A DNA stretch of 7,469 nucleotides from Clostridium fallax (GTDB taxonomy: Bacteria; Bacillota; Clostridia; Clostridiales; Clostridiaceae). The notes beneath the pieces were generated by a model, which was not told the DNA's origin, did no database searches, and saw only the letters and a list, made by a program, of their open reading frames with translations. The position numbers and the translations under genes were made by a program. Shown here piece after piece: positions 1 to 7,142 of the stretch (the first letter of the stretch is position 1; every line of letters begins with the position of its first letter). The stretch covers positions 1 through 7,469 of the forward strand of contig NZ_FQVM01000046.1 in NCBI RefSeq assembly GCF_900129365.1. The letters are read 5' to 3'.

Positions 1-2
1 TG

Positions 3-125
3 ATAAGAGAAATAGAGTTAAGTGCTAGAACTGGTGGAATATTAAAAATAAAAGATAGAACTCATAATAAATACAAATATAAATATAATCATAGGAAAGA
101 AAATAAAAAAGCTAAGAACAAATAA
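3..125 (+). CDS. Possible C-terminal tail of an upstream gene (partial)
   Basis: A reading frame enters from the left edge and stays open for 40 codons to a TAA at 123-125. That is longer than chance usually allows in such A/T-rich DNA. The first part reads like protein (SARTGGILKIKDRT), while the end is very rich in Lys, Asn and Tyr. The last 40 or so bases overlap the DNA-binding domain of the regulator in another frame. I do not recognise a family. The overlap and the low-complexity end could equally mean that this is a chance open frame, or a short frame whose start lies at the window edge: bases 1-2 are TG and could complete a start codon. Confidence 0.3.
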   Translation: MREIELSARTGGILKIKDRTHNKYKYKYNHRKENKKAKNK

Positions 126-642
126 AAATATAACATTAAAAGAACTTAGTGAAAAAACAGAGCTTTCTATAGGATTTTTATCTCAACTAGAAAGAGGATT
201 AACAACTGTTGCTATAGATTCATTAGGTAAAATCGGTAAAGAATTGGGAGTAGATTTAAGTTATTTTTTTAAAGCACCTCAAAAAAGAAAAGAAATAGTT
301 TTAAGAAGTTATGAAAAAGAAGTATTTCAAGTTGAAAATAATAGATTTATAAAATATAACTTAAGTAATGATTTAGAAGATAAAGCTTTTTTACCACAAT
401 TATTTGAAATATTACCTTCAGATGTAAATGAAAATCTTTTATGTTATGAACACAAAGGAGAGGAATTTGTTTATGTTTTGGAAGGAGTTCTTACTTTGAT
501 AATAGATGATGAAAAAAAAGCGTTGTATCCTGGGGATAGTGCACATTATGATTCAGGTATAAAACACAATTGGGCTAATTATACAAGTAAGCCTGTCAAA
601 CTATTAACTATTCATACACCTAATATTTTTAAAGAAGAATAA
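85..642 (+). CDS. XRE-family helix-turn-helix/cupin transcriptional regulator; no canonical start codon
   Basis: This is a two-domain regulator of about 185 residues. Residues 3-57 form an XRE/lambda-Cro helix-turn-helix with the typical IGKKIKKLR opening and the LSEKTELSIGFLSQLERG core. A cupin_2 barrel follows, with motif 1 around His123 and Glu127 (EHKGEEFVYVLEG) and motif 2 around PGD and His161. The family normally binds operator DNA as a dimer and senses a small ligand in the cupin. Here hydroxyproline or a product is a reasonable guess from context, but only an inference. The frame is open from 52, yet there is no ATG, GTG or TTG before the TTG at 244, and starting there would delete the whole DNA-binding domain. 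I placed the start at ATA 85, where homologues usually have Met (MNIGKK). No Shine-Dalgarno sequence is visible there. It lies 29 nt before hypE, so it is probably co-transcribed with it. An automatic annotation could list only 244-642. Confidence 0.8.
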   Translation: MIIGKKIKKLRTNKNITLKELSEKTELSIGFLSQLERGLTTVAIDSLGKIGKELGVDLSYFFKAPQKRKEIVLRSYEKEVFQVENNRFIKYNLSNDLEDKAFLPQLFEILPSDVNENLLCYEHKGEEFVYVLEGVLTLIIDDEKKALYPGDSAHYDSGIKHNWANYTSKPVKLLTIHTPNIFKEE

Positions 643-658
643 AGATAAACTTAAAAAT

Positions 659-664
659 AGGAGA
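659..664 (+). promoter_or_regulatory. Ribosome binding site fixing the GTG start of hypE
   Basis: AGGAGA lies 7 nt before the GTG at 672. The nearby ATG at 664 is in a different frame and overlaps this site, so it is not the start. Confidence 0.75.
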
Positions 665-671
665 TGGTTTT

Positions 672-1574
672 GTGGATAAAGGAACTATTATAAATATACA
701 AAAATATTCTGTTCATGATGGACCAGGTATAAGAACTACAGTGTTTTTTAAGGGATGCCCTTTAAGTTGTTGGTGGTGTCACAATCCAGAAAGTCAAATA
801 AAGGAACATGAAATTATGTTTTTTTATGAAAAATGCACAGGGTGTGGAGTATGTAAAAAAAGATGTCCTAGGGATGCAGTAAGAATAATAGAGGGTAAGT
901 CTTTTATAGAAGAGGAAAAATGCATTTTATGTGGAAAGTGTATGGATTTTTGTCCTAATAATGCTAAAGAACTTGTGGGAAAGGATTTAACAAAGGAAGA
1001 AATTTTAAAAGAAATAATAAAGGATGAGATATTTTATGAAGAGTCTGGAGGGGGAGTAACTTTTTCTGGAGGAGAACCAATGTTATATGCAGACTTTTTA
1101 GATGATATTTTAACTCAATGTAAAGTTAGGGGAATACACACAGCTATAGATACTAGTGGATATGTATCTTGGAATAGCTTTGAAAAATTAAAAGATAAAG
1201 TAGATTTATTTTTATATGATATAAAATTAATGGATAGTGAAAAACATAAAAAATATACTGGAGTAGATAATAAAATCATATTAGATAATCTTAAAAATCT
1301 TTCAGATACAGGAAACAATTTAGTTATTCGAATGCCAATAATTTGTGGTGTAAACGATAACGAAGACAATATAGATAAATCTATAGAATTTATAAAAAAA
1401 TTAAATGTTATAGAGGTTAATTTATTACCATATCATAAAATAGGTATGGATAAATATAAAAAACTTAAAATGGAATATAAGCTTTCAGGAAATGAAAAAC
1501 CTTCAGAAGATAAGATGGCTGAAATAGTTAAAAAATTTAAAGATGCTGGTATTAAAGTGAAAATAGGAGGTTAA
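672..1574 (+). CDS. hypE: HypD-activating enzyme: radical-SAM glycyl radical enzyme activase
   Basis: A cytoplasmic activase of 300 residues, the usual length for the family. It uses S-adenosylmethionine and a [4Fe-4S] cluster to abstract hydrogen from the partner's C-terminal glycine, producing the glycyl radical. The N-terminal signature DGPGIRTTVFFKGC leads into the radical-SAM CX3CX2C motif (Cys29, Cys33, Cys36). Two ferredoxin-type CX2CX2CX3C motifs follow (Cys55/58/61/65 and Cys84/87/90/94), as in activases with an inserted auxiliary-cluster domain. The SAM-binding GGEP is at 133-136. The start is GTG with a good ribosome binding site. Its stop is 6 nt before hypD, and its last codons carry the hypD ribosome binding site, so translation is probably coupled. 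Family membership is certain. The specific HypE name rests on the adjacent HypD; many databases would call it a pyruvate formate-lyase 1-activating or generic activating protein. Confidence 0.93.
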   Translation: MDKGTIINIQKYSVHDGPGIRTTVFFKGCPLSCWWCHNPESQIKEHEIMFFYEKCTGCGVCKKRCPRDAVRIIEGKSFIEEEKCILCGKCMDFCPNNAKELVGKDLTKEEILKEIIKDEIFYEESGGGVTFSGGEPMLYADFLDDILTQCKVRGIHTAIDTSGYVSWNSFEKLKDKVDLFLYDIKLMDSEKHKKYTGVDNKIILDNLKNLSDTGNNLVIRMPIICGVNDNEDNIDKSIEFIKKLNVIEVNLLPYHKIGMDKYKKLKMEYKLSGNEKPSEDKMAEIVKKFKDAGIKVKIGG

Positions 1575-1580
1575 AGTATT

Positions 1581-3944
1581 ATGGTCAGTGAAAGAGTTAA
1601 AAAATTAAGAAAGCAAAGTCTAGAAGCAGTGCCACGTATTTCTATGGAAAGAACACAGATTGTTACAGAGGTTTATAAAAAGTATGAAGGAACAGTTTCT
1701 ACTCCAGTACTAAGAGCTTTAGTTTTAAAAGAACTTATGGCTAAAAAGGAAATTTGTATTAATGATTATGAACTTATAGTAGGAGAAAGAGGAGAAGCTC
1801 CAGCAGCTACACCTACTTATCCAGAATTATGTTGTCATACTATTGAAGACTTTGACATAATGAGTAACCGTGAAAAAATTTCTTTTAAAACCACTGAACA
1901 AGATAAAAGAATTCAAAGAGATGTGATAATTCCTTTTTGGGAAAAAAGATCAATGAGGCATAAAATATTAGAGAAAATGACTGATCAATGGAAAGATTGT
2001 TATGAGGCAGGAATATTTACTGAATTTATGGAACAAAGGGGACCAGGTCATACTGCTGGTGGAGATAAATATTATAAAAAAGGATTTTTAGATATAAAAG
2101 AGGATATAAAAAAGGCTATAGATAAATTAGATTATTTAAATGATGATAAAGCTTTAGATAAAAAGGAAGAACTAGATGCTATGAGTATAGCCTGTGATGC
2201 AATAATTATTTATGGTAAACGTTGTAGAGAAAAAGCGGAAAAATTAGCTGAAGTTGAAGAGGATATTATAAGAAAGAAGGAACTTATAGAAATAGCAGAA
2301 ATGTGTAGCTGGGTACCAGCTTACGCTCCAAGAACATTTAAAGAAGCCTTACAAATGTATTGGTTTGTTCATATATGTGTAATTTCTGAATTAAATCCTT
2401 GGGATGCCTTTAATCCAGGTAGATTAGATCAACATTTATATCCCTTTTATAAAAGAGAAATTGAAGAAGGATCCTTAACTAGAGAAAAGGCAAAGGAGTT
2501 ATTAGAATGTTTCTGGGTTAAATTTAATAATCAACCAGCACCACCTAAAGTTGGTATAACATTAAAAGAAAGTGGTACTTACACAGATTTTGCTAATATA
2601 AATAGTGGTGGTATGAAAGTAGATGGATCAGATGGAGTTAATGATGTAAGTTATTTAGTTCTTGATGTAATAGATGAAATGAGATTATTACAACCAAGTT
2701 CTAATGTTCAAATAAGCAAAAAAACACCGCAAAAGTTTTTGAAAAGAGCCTGTGAGATTATAAGAAAGGGTTGGGGGCAACCATCAATATTTAATGCAGA
2801 TTCTGTAGTTGAAGAATTAATAAGAGCAGGAAAATCTATAGAAGATGCTAGATGTGGTGGAACAAGTGGTTGTGTTGAATCTGGTGCCTTTGGTAAAGAA
2901 GCTTATATATTAACAGGGTATATGAATTTGCCAAAAATATTAGAGACAACTCTATTAAATGGAATTGATTCTCAAAGTGGCAAACAAATAGGATTAAAGA
3001 CAGGAGATATATCTGCTTTAAAAAGTTATGATGAATTATTAGAAGCCTTTAAAAAACAACTTAAACATTTTGTTGATATAAAAGTAAAAGGAAATAGAGT
3101 TATAGAGAGAATGTATGGAACTTTGATGCCAGTACCATTTTTATCAGTTATTACAGATGATTGTATTTTAAAAGGCAAGGATTATAATGAAGGAGGAGCT
3201 AGATATAATACAAGTTATATTCAAGGAGTTGGAATAGGAACAATTACAGATAGTTTAGCTGCAATAAAATATCAAGTATTTGATAAGAAAAATATAACAA
3301 TGGAAGAATTAATGGATGCTTTAAAGGATAATTTTGTAGGACATGAGGATATATTTAATTTAGTTAAAAATAAAACTCCTAAATATGGCAATGATGATGA
3401 TTATGCAGATGAAATAATGAAAGAAGTATTTGATGCATATTATAATGAAGTTGATGGAAGACCAAACTGTAGAGGAGGAGTATATAGAATAGATATGCTT
3501 CCAACTACATGTCATGTTTATTTTGGTTCAGTTATAAATGCTACGCCAGATGGTAGAAAGGCAAATTTACCTGTATCTGAAGGTATTTCGCCATCAAAAG
3601 GTGGAGATATAAATGGACCAACAGCAGTTATAAAATCTGCAGCAAAAATGGATCATTTAAGAACTGGAGGTACATTATTAAATCAAAAGTTTACTCCATC
3701 ACTTGTTGAAGGAGAAAGAGGATTAGATGGGATGGCAAATTTAGTAAGAGCTTACTTTAGATTAGATGGTCATCACATTCAATTTAATGTAATAAGCAAA
3801 GAAACCTTATTAGAAGCTCAAAAAAATCCAAATGAATATAAAGATTTAATAGTTCGTGTTGCAGGATATAGTGACTATTTTAATAATTTAGACAGAGCAT
3901 TGCAAAATGAAATTATAGAAAGAACAGAGCAAAATGGTTTTTAA
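1581..3944 (+). CDS. hypD: trans-4-hydroxy-L-proline dehydratase (glycyl radical enzyme)
   Basis: A glycyl radical enzyme of 787 residues that eliminates water from trans-4-hydroxy-L-proline to give (S)-1-pyrroline-5-carboxylate. The PFL-like barrel fills most of the protein, and the C-terminal glycyl radical loop reads RVAGYSDYF with Gly762 as the radical site. The thiyl cysteine and base are Cys431 and Glu433 in GTSGCVESG. Against C. difficile HypD as I recall it (radical Gly765, Cys434, Glu436), every residue is shifted by three: His157, Asp275, Ser331, Asp336, Phe337, Tyr447, Phe149 and Thr642 match the substrate-pocket positions His160, Asp278, Ser334, Asp339, Phe340, Tyr450, Phe152 and Thr645. 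This favours HypD over choline lyase, propanediol dehydratase or PFL, which differ in this pocket. The ATG is preceded by AGGAGG at 1565-1570. The neighbours are its activase and the reductase that consumes its product. The frame is intact. The enzyme would be oxygen-sensitive. Confidence 0.95.
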   Translation: MVSERVKKLRKQSLEAVPRISMERTQIVTEVYKKYEGTVSTPVLRALVLKELMAKKEICINDYELIVGERGEAPAATPTYPELCCHTIEDFDIMSNREKISFKTTEQDKRIQRDVIIPFWEKRSMRHKILEKMTDQWKDCYEAGIFTEFMEQRGPGHTAGGDKYYKKGFLDIKEDIKKAIDKLDYLNDDKALDKKEELDAMSIACDAIIIYGKRCREKAEKLAEVEEDIIRKKELIEIAEMCSWVPAYAPRTFKEALQMYWFVHICVISELNPWDAFNPGRLDQHLYPFYKREIEEGSLTREKAKELLECFWVKFNNQPAPPKVGITLKESGTYTDFANINSGGMKVDGSDGVNDVSYLVLDVIDEMRLLQPSSNVQISKKTPQKFLKRACEIIRKGWGQPSIFNADSVVEELIRAGKSIEDARCGGTSGCVESGAFGKEAYILTGYMNLPKILETTLLNGIDSQSGKQIGLKTGDISALKSYDELLEAFKKQLKHFVDIKVKGNRVIERMYGTLMPVPFLSVITDDCILKGKDYNEGGARYNTSYIQGVGIGTITDSLAAIKYQVFDKKNITMEELMDALKDNFVGHEDIFNLVKNKTPKYGNDDDYADEIMKEVFDAYYNEVDGRPNCRGGVYRIDMLPTTCHVYFGSVINATPDGRKANLPVSEGISPSKGGDINGPTAVIKSAAKMDHLRTGGTLLNQKFTPSLVEGERGLDGMANLVRAYFRLDGHHIQFNVISKETLLEAQKNPNEYKDLIVRVAGYSDYFNNLDRALQNEIIERTEQNGF

Positions 3945-3972
3945 AAAATAATTATACTTAGGAGGTATATTT

Positions 3973-4779
3973 ATGAACAAAGTAATAGGTTTTATTGGAT
4001 CAGGAAATATGGGGCAAGCTATTGTTGGAGGAATAGTTGGGTCAAAGCTAGTTTCTAAGGATAATATAATTTTAAGTGATTTAAATGAATCTAATTTATT
4101 AAAAGCTAAAAAAAACTTTGGCGTTAAAATTACAGAGGATAATAAAGAGGTAGCAAAAGTAGCAGATATATTGATTTTATCTGTTAAGCCTAATTTATAT
4201 CCAATAGTTATAGAAGAGATAAAGGATTTTGTAAAAGATAATGTAATAATAGTTACTATAGCAGCTGGAAAATCCTTAGAAAGTACAAAGGAAGCCTTTG
4301 GAAAAGATATAAAAGTAGTTAGAGTTATGCCAAATACTCCATCCTTAGTAAGAGAAGGTATGGCAGCTATATGCTATAATAATGCAGTAGATAAAGAGGA
4401 ACTTAAAGAAGTTATAAATATTTTTGAAAGCTTTGGAAAAGCTGAGATAATACAAGAAAACTTAATGGATGTGGTAACATCAGTAAGTGGGTCCTCTCCA
4501 GCCTATGTATTTCTTTTTATAGAAGCTATGGCAGATGCAGCTGTATTAGATGGAATGCCAAGAGATAAGGCATATAGATTTGCAGCTCAAGCAGTTTTAG
4601 GGTCAGCGAAAATGGTATTAGAAACAGGAATTCATCCAGGAGCACTTAAGGATATGGTTTGTTCACCAGGAGGAACAACTATAGAAGCTGTAGCTACTCT
4701 TGAAGAAGAAGGATTTAGAAATGCCGTTATAAAAGCAATGAGAAGTTGTACAAAAAAATCTCAAGAAATGTCTAAATAG
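3973..4779 (+). CDS. proC: Pyrroline-5-carboxylate reductase
   Basis: A cytoplasmic reductase of 268 residues, full length for the family, that reduces 1-pyrroline-5-carboxylate to L-proline with NAD(P)H. The N-terminal Rossmann fold has the dinucleotide-binding motif GFIGSGNMG at 6-14. VMPNTP at 118-123 and SVSGSSPAY at 170-178 are typical of ProC. The C-terminal helical domain carries the P5CR signature around HPGALKD and SPGGTT (221-236). A strong ribosome binding site (AGGAGG within 3959-3966) precedes the ATG, and the gap from hypD is 28 nt. Its place after hypD means it probably removes the HypD product, giving a two-step route from hydroxyproline to proline, in addition to or instead of a role in proline biosynthesis from glutamate. 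No second proC, proline reductase or proline racemase gene lies in the window. A convergent terminator follows. Confidence 0.96.
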   Translation: MNKVIGFIGSGNMGQAIVGGIVGSKLVSKDNIILSDLNESNLLKAKKNFGVKITEDNKEVAKVADILILSVKPNLYPIVIEEIKDFVKDNVIIVTIAAGKSLESTKEAFGKDIKVVRVMPNTPSLVREGMAAICYNNAVDKEELKEVINIFESFGKAEIIQENLMDVVTSVSGSSPAYVFLFIEAMADAAVLDGMPRDKAYRFAAQAVLGSAKMVLETGIHPGALKDMVCSPGGTTIEAVATLEEEGFRNAVIKAMRSCTKKSQEMSK

Positions 4780-4872
4780 TTTTAGGTATTTAATTAGTAA
4801 TTTAAGATATTGTATAGTCTTCCTCATTAACTTTTTTATAATTTATTAAAAAATTTATTATAATATTATATA

Positions 4873-4928
4873 AAAAGAACTTATATAGAAATACTCATAA
4901 AAAGAGGTCTATCTATATAAGTTCTTTT
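4873..4928. terminator. Bidirectional rho-independent terminator between convergent genes
   Basis: A perfect 17-bp inverted repeat (4873-4889 with 4912-4928) encloses a 22-nt loop. The stem starts with an A run and ends with a T run, so a transcript in either direction ends in U residues after a hairpin. The loop holds a short CTC/GAG pair. It sits 94 nt after proC and 49 nt after the stop of the convergent minus-strand gene, the right place to end both units. The stem has few G:C pairs, so its strength is uncertain. Confidence 0.8.
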
Positions 4929-4976
4929 GAAAAAAAGTTTATCTCTTAAATTTATATTTTAAAAAATATATTAAAA

Positions 4977-6023
4977 TTAATTTTTAAATCTATATTTAGT
5001 TAATCTATTATCTTCTGATATAGTGGAAAACCCTTCTTTGTATACACTTATGATATTTCCATTATATTTATATTCTTTATTTACAGTTATATCCTTTAGT
5101 GTTTTTGATTCCTTATAATTTAAAAGGGTTTGTCCATCTATAGTTATGTATATATCTTTTGAATTTATAGGAATATCTAAATTTATAGTATCTATGCTAG
5201 GAGAATTAGAATCAAGTTTTTTTACAAATATTTTATTTATTTTATCATTAACTAAATTTCCTACGTATAAATTGCTATTTTCATCAATTTGTAAAAGATT
5301 ATATTTACCATTACCTTTTATATAAATCTTTTTATCTGGTCTTGTTATATAAAATTCACTTTTATCTAAGGTTTCATAAATAAGTCTATCTTCCCTTGGA
5401 ATTATTTCTATATCACTTATTTTATTAGTGTTAGGTTTAATTTTTTCAAATTCATCACTAGAATTTATTCTATATATATAACAGTTTGAAGATTTATCTA
5501 TAGCTTTTAAATACATAACGCTAGTTTTAGTTGAAATAGCAAAATCATCTATATTTATGCTGTGTCTAGTTTTAGTTGATAAATCCTTCATATTATCTGA
5601 TACATTTAATTCTTTACTATTTTTTATATTATTTAAATCTATAGTATGTAAAATAATCTCATTATCTTTTTTACCTATAGCAATTAATCTATTCCTATCA
5701 TTTAGCCATTTAAAGCAAGAAACTTTGAAGTTATTATCTAAATTTAGATTTTCATCATTACTATTAGTAGTATTCAAAACTTTTAATTTATCATTTTCTA
5801 AAAAGGCAATATACTCACCATTGTATGATAAGGATTTATTTTTAGAGTTTTGTGGTAAATTAATATTGCAATCTTTATAAGTTGTGTCCTCTTTTATTTC
5901 AATTTGTTTTATATCAACATCAGTATTTGTTTTAAAATAGTAATTGCTTAATATAAAAAATATAGAACATTGAAAAACAACAGATAAAAGAGCCCAACAA
6001 AAAACCATTTTAAATTTTTTCAT
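4977..6023 (-). CDS. Membrane-anchored protein with putative extracellular beta-propeller-like domain; function unknown
   Basis: A protein of 348 residues that I do not recognise as a named family. A basic start (MKKFK) and one hydrophobic helix at about 6-29 suggest an uncleaved signal anchor with the rest outside the cell. No lipobox is evident. The remainder is rich in Asn, Asp, Lys and Ile and in short beta-strand patterns, including SYNGEYIAFLENDKLKVLN (66-84) and CFKWLNDRNRLIAIG (103-117). These resemble TolB/WD40-type propeller blades, in which a stretch such as 'as seen so far' is followed by a label-value strand. No catalytic motif is visible, so a binding or scaffold role is more likely than an enzyme. 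It starts 15 nt after the glycosidase-family gene, with AAAGGGG 7 nt before its ATG, so the two are probably one operon and may act together at the cell surface. The fold is inferred from pattern alone. Confidence 0.8.
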   Translation of the reverse strand: MKKFKMVFCWALLSVVFQCSIFFILSNYYFKTNTDVDIKQIEIKEDTTYKDCNINLPQNSKNKSLSYNGEYIAFLENDKLKVLNTTNSNDENLNLDNNFKVSCFKWLNDRNRLIAIGKKDNEIILHTIDLNNIKNSKELNVSDNMKDLSTKTRHSINIDDFAISTKTSVMYLKAIDKSSNCYIYRINSSDEFEKIKPNTNKISDIEIIPREDRLIYETLDKSEFYITRPDKKIYIKGNGKYNLLQIDENSNLYVGNLVNDKINKIFVKKLDSNSPSIDTINLDIPINSKDIYITIDGQTLLNYKESKTLKDITVNKEYKYNGNIISVYKEGFSTISEDNRLTKYRFKN

Positions 6024-6038
6024 AAGTTTTCCCCTTTA

Positions 6039-7076
6039 CTATTTAACTAATATTGATGAAGGTAAGGCTCTTTCACCTATGTTACTGGAAAGCTTATTTA
6101 TAACTTTACCATTTAGATATAAAGTAGAGGATCTTCCACCATCAAGATTTATTCCATTTACTACATGTCCGTATTTGATTAAAAGTTGTTGAAGTTCTTC
6201 AAGACTAGCACCAGCTTTCATATCTGAAAGAGATCTACCCTCTATTACCATTAAAACAATAGCACTATCTGATCTTTGACCTATTGCTGTTCTAGGAGCA
6301 ATACCCCAATCAGGAAGATTCTTTACAGGTAGTCCATTTTTTACTAAAGTAGGAGTGAAGGTTACTGCATCTGTAACATTTTTAGATATAAGTTCATCTA
6401 AGGTATATTTACCTACTAACATTTTTCCTTCTTTAGTCATAGCAAAGACTTCTGATTTTTCTTTTTTTGCAACGTCATTAAAAATAACTTTGCTATCAGA
6501 TATTATAAAACCTCTAGGATTACCTCCATTTCCATTCCATTGATTTTTCCTATCACCTGAGGATGAAGATTCATCATGAAATGCACCACCATTTATTCCA
6601 GCAACAGCACCAAATTCCTTTGCCATTTCAGAGGTGGTTTGACCTTCTTTTCCTAAATTTTTTGAATATCCGACTGTAATTCTTTTAGGATCATTAACAA
6701 CTAAATAATATCCTTTGTACTTAAAGTTTTCAAAGGAGAAAAGTTCCATTGTATCATCTTTTTTTATAGGTAAAGTAATAGTAGATTCTATATTTTTATT
6801 AGTTTCTAAATTATTATCTTTTATATCTTTAGATCTATTAGAGTTTAAAATTTCATCTATTTTATCTTGGGATAAAAAGGTTGTTGCAAGCCATTGATGG
6901 CTAAGAGTTGTCATAGCTGCACCTACATATACCTTTTTTGCTCTTTCAAAAGGACCATAAAGCAATATAAAGGGAGCAGTTATAATAGTAAAAAGAAATT
7001 CAAAAATTATGAATGCACAAAACGTTTTCAGACTAAAACGTTTCTTTTTATTATTTTTTTTGTTAAATATTTTCAC
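6039..7076 (-). CDS. Membrane-anchored phosphodiester glycosidase (NAGPA/DUF2233) family protein
   Basis: A protein of 345 residues. A very basic N-terminus (residues 2-18 include nine Lys/Arg) leads to one transmembrane helix at about 18-40, so the body is probably extracellular. A linker of about 75 residues precedes the NAGPA domain (Pfam PF09992), which has GINGGAF at 160-166, GGNPRGF at 184-190, PRTAIG at 261-266 and LDGGRSST at 311-318. The conserved pattern matches enzymes related to N-acetylglucosamine-1-phosphodiester alpha-N-acetylglucosaminidase, which cut a sugar from a phosphodiester-linked sugar. Bacterial members are often labelled exopolysaccharide biosynthesis proteins. The true substrate here is unknown; a cell-wall or capsule phosphodiester is plausible. 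The start is GTG, chosen because AGGAAG lies 7 nt before it and a strong promoter lies about 30 nt upstream. It is first in a two-gene unit. The frame is intact. Confidence 0.9.
   Translation of the reverse strand: MKIFNKKNNKKKRFSLKTFCAFIIFEFLFTIITAPFILLYGPFERAKKVYVGAAMTTLSHQWLATTFLSQDKIDEILNSNRSKDIKDNNLETNKNIESTITLPIKKDDTMELFSFENFKYKGYYLVVNDPKRITVGYSKNLGKEGQTTSEMAKEFGAVAGINGGAFHDESSSSGDRKNQWNGNGGNPRGFIISDSKVIFNDVAKKEKSEVFAMTKEGKMLVGKYTLDELISKNVTDAVTFTPTLVKNGLPVKNLPDWGIAPRTAIGQRSDSAIVLMVIEGRSLSDMKAGASLEELQQLLIKYGHVVNGINLDGGRSSTLYLNGKVINKLSSNIGERALPSSILVK
7017..7030 (-). promoter_or_regulatory. Possible CcpA cre-like site inside the glycosidase-family gene
   Basis: On the minus strand the sequence is TGAAAACGTTTTGT, which matches 13 of 14 positions of the usual Bacillus cre consensus (TGWAARCGYTWNCW). 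It overlaps codons 16-20, about 80 nt after the predicted transcription start. A second AAAACGTTT lies 16 bp away (7035-7043). Intragenic cre sites can block elongating polymerase, but the match may also come from the codons for Lys, Thr, Phe and Cys. Confidence 0.35.
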
Positions 7077-7083
7077 AAGGTCT

Positions 7084-7089
7084 CTTCCT
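7084..7089 (-). promoter_or_regulatory. Ribosome binding site for the GTG start at 7076
   Basis: On the minus strand AGGAAG lies 7 nt before the GTG. No ATG, or other in-frame start with such a site, is available upstream within the short leader. Confidence 0.65.
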
Positions 7090-7113
7090 TTCTATGCAAA
7101 TAAAACTAATTTT

Positions 7114-7142
7114 AGTATAGATATATAATAAAATTATGTCAA
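7114..7142 (-). promoter_or_regulatory. Strong sigma-A-type promoter for the minus-strand operon
   Basis: Reading the minus strand, a perfect -35 box TTGACA (7142-7137) is followed by a 17-nt spacer and a -10 box TATACT (7119-7114), one mismatch from TATAAT. Transcription would start near 7107, leaving a leader of about 30 nt before the GTG at 7076. It is the clearest promoter in the window. Confidence 0.85.

Noticed and set aside
244..642. A stand-alone cupin protein of 132 residues starting at TTG 244
   Set aside because: The same frame continues upstream with an intact XRE helix-turn-helix, and no convincing ribosome binding site precedes 244. A domain-truncated start is less likely than a full-length regulator with an unusual or damaged start.
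5557..5880. A plus-strand open frame of 107 codons
   Set aside because: It lies opposite the 348-residue minus-strand gene, reads as low-complexity Leu/Phe/Ser, and has no convincing start signal. It is a shadow frame, as are the shorter ones at 6355-6543, 6715-6897, 6894-7103 and the minus-strand 1115-1369.
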